From Aestuariibius sp. HNIBRBA575 (GTDB lineage: Bacteria; Pseudomonadota; Alphaproteobacteria; Rhodobacterales; Rhodobacteraceae), in assembly GCF_040932005.1 (NCBI RefSeq), contig NZ_CP162414.1, positions 2,011,501 to 2,075,500 of the forward strand: DNA of 64,000 bases, written 5' to 3'. Positions 63,353 through 64,000 of this stretch are shown piece by piece; positions within the stretch are counted from its first letter, which is position 1; every line of letters starts with the position of its first letter. Made by a program: the position numbers and the translations under genes. A model generated the notes under the pieces. It saw only the letters and a program-made list of their open reading frames with translations, had not been told where the DNA came from and searched no databases.

Positions 63353-64000
63353 ATGTCGAACGATTTGATGGATTTGAACATTAAACCCACCGAAGAAATT
63401 TCCGTCCGGGATGTCTTTGGCATCGATTCTGACATGAAAATCAAAGCCTTCCCTGAACGCACTGACCGCGTACCGGCGATTGATCCCACCTATAAATTTG
63501 ACCCCGACACCACGTTGGCGATTCTGGCCGGGTTTGGCTATAACCGCCGCGTCATGGTGCAGGGCTATCACGGGACAGGGAAATCCACCCATATTGAACA
63601 GGTTGCGGCCCGTCTGAACTGGCCCGCCGTGCGTGTGAACCTGGACAGCCACATTTCGCGGATCGACCTGATCGGCAAAGACGCGATCAAGCTGAAAGAC
63701 GGCAAACAGATCACCGAATTCCACGAAGGCATCCTGCCATGGGCGCTGCGCAACCCGGTTGCGATCGTGTTTGACGAATATGATGCTGGCCGCGCGGATG
63801 TGATGTTTGTGATCCAGCGGGTTCTGGAAACCGACGGTAAACTGACGCTGCTGGATCAGAACAAAATTCTGGAACCGCACCCCTATTTCCGCCTGTTCGC
63901 CACCGCCAACACTGTCGGTTTGGGCGATACAACTGGCCTGTATCACGGCACACAACAAATCAACCAAGCACAAATGGACCGTTGGTCCCTCGTTGCGACG
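63353..64000 (+). CDS. cobS: Aerobic cobaltochelatase subunit CobS (5' part)
   Basis: AAA+ ATPase subunit of the CobNST complex that inserts cobalt into hydrogenobyrinic acid a,c-diamide in aerobic cobalamin synthesis. The 216 residues in the window begin SNDLMDLNIKPTEEISVRD. Walker A GYHGTGKST is at 71-79 and Walker B VAIVFDEYDAG with Asp141/Glu142. The frame runs off the right edge (the full protein is about 330 residues). AAGGGCAGGA precedes the ATG at 63353. cobT would be expected downstream, outside the window. Confidence 0.95.
   Translation, partial: MSNDLMDLNIKPTEEISVRDVFGIDSDMKIKAFPERTDRVPAIDPTYKFDPDTTLAILAGFGYNRRVMVQGYHGTGKSTHIEQVAARLNWPAVRVNLDSHISRIDLIGKDAIKLKDGKQITEFHEGILPWALRNPVAIVFDEYDAGRADVMFVIQRVLETDGKLTLLDQNKILEPHPYFRLFATANTVGLGDTTGLYHGTQQINQAQMDRWSLVAT

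Noticed and set aside
63170..63973. Minus-strand frame of 267 codons opposite cobS
   Set aside because: cobS on the plus strand has Walker A and B motifs and a ribosome site; the reverse frame has none and also spans the intergenic repeat.
1..64000. CRISPR arrays, insertion sequences, prophage genes, rRNA operon
   Set aside because: No regularly spaced repeats, no transposase or integrase motifs, no structural phage genes and no rRNA sequence were seen on either strand.

Overview
The window looks like a chromosomal segment of a marine alphaproteobacterium of the Rhodobacterales (Roseobacter group). Several things point that way: DUF4167 next to prfA-prmC, a purM-purN-rnd block, an OlsB-type ornithine-lipid acyltransferase, VPLPA-CTERM-type exported proteins, an aerobic-type CobS, and many paired convergent or divergent short operons at moderate GC. 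The genus cannot be fixed by reading alone. Almost all of the sequence is core, densely packed coding DNA. I see no insertion sequence, prophage, CRISPR array or plasmid-type gene.

Layout. 0-10 kb: a GNAT acetyltransferase, a decayed old-yellow-enzyme gene, DUF3422, a divergent HxlR regulator/flavodoxin pair, the proton-translocating transhydrogenase pntAB, then a small accessory stretch (methyltransferase, D-lyxose-type isomerase, gamma-glutamyl hydrolase, cytochrome P450). 10-20 kb: glcG-glcB (glyoxylate use), pepN, a PlsC-like acyltransferase, two tandem paralogous lytic-transglycosylase-like proteins, gatB. 21-28 kb: two tandem VPLPA-CTERM-like exported proteins, DUF4177, a J-domain protein, aqpZ, rnd and purN-purM. 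28-35 kb: tRNA-Ile2(CAU), a class C beta-lactamase-fold hydrolase, an orphan solute-binding protein, an orphan EnvZ-like kinase, an MBL-fold hydrolase, tRNA-Asn and a poorly explained 0.6 kb gap that has its own terminator.

35-52 kb is the most coherent part. It holds ndk, an ABC-F protein, MarC, a retropepsin-like protease, holC-pepA divergent from lptF-lptG-lptD-surA-pdxA-rsmA, and then prfA-prmC-DUF4167 on the other strand. lptF/G/D with surA form an outer-membrane biogenesis unit that runs into vitamin B6 and ribosome maturation genes. 52-64 kb: agmatinase, M20 amidohydrolase, mazG, an orphan ferric-iron binding protein, an HSD10-like dehydrogenase, a second ABC-F, olsB, two MsrBs (one cytoplasmic, one exported), sufE, a lipoprotein, a GFA-family protein, and the 5' part of cobS running off the right edge.

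I did not find a clearly new multi-gene system. The best leads are non-coding or small: an orphan plus-strand transcription unit at about 33.7-34.2 kb with a 42-codon frame and a strong terminator; a terminator-like hairpin directly in front of the second VPLPA-CTERM gene; a hairpin with alternative 3' arms ahead of cobS; and a three-armed repeat ahead of the iron-binding protein. Starts were adjusted by hand where a ribosome binding site or family N-terminus made a better case. All functional calls rest on motif recognition, not on searches.
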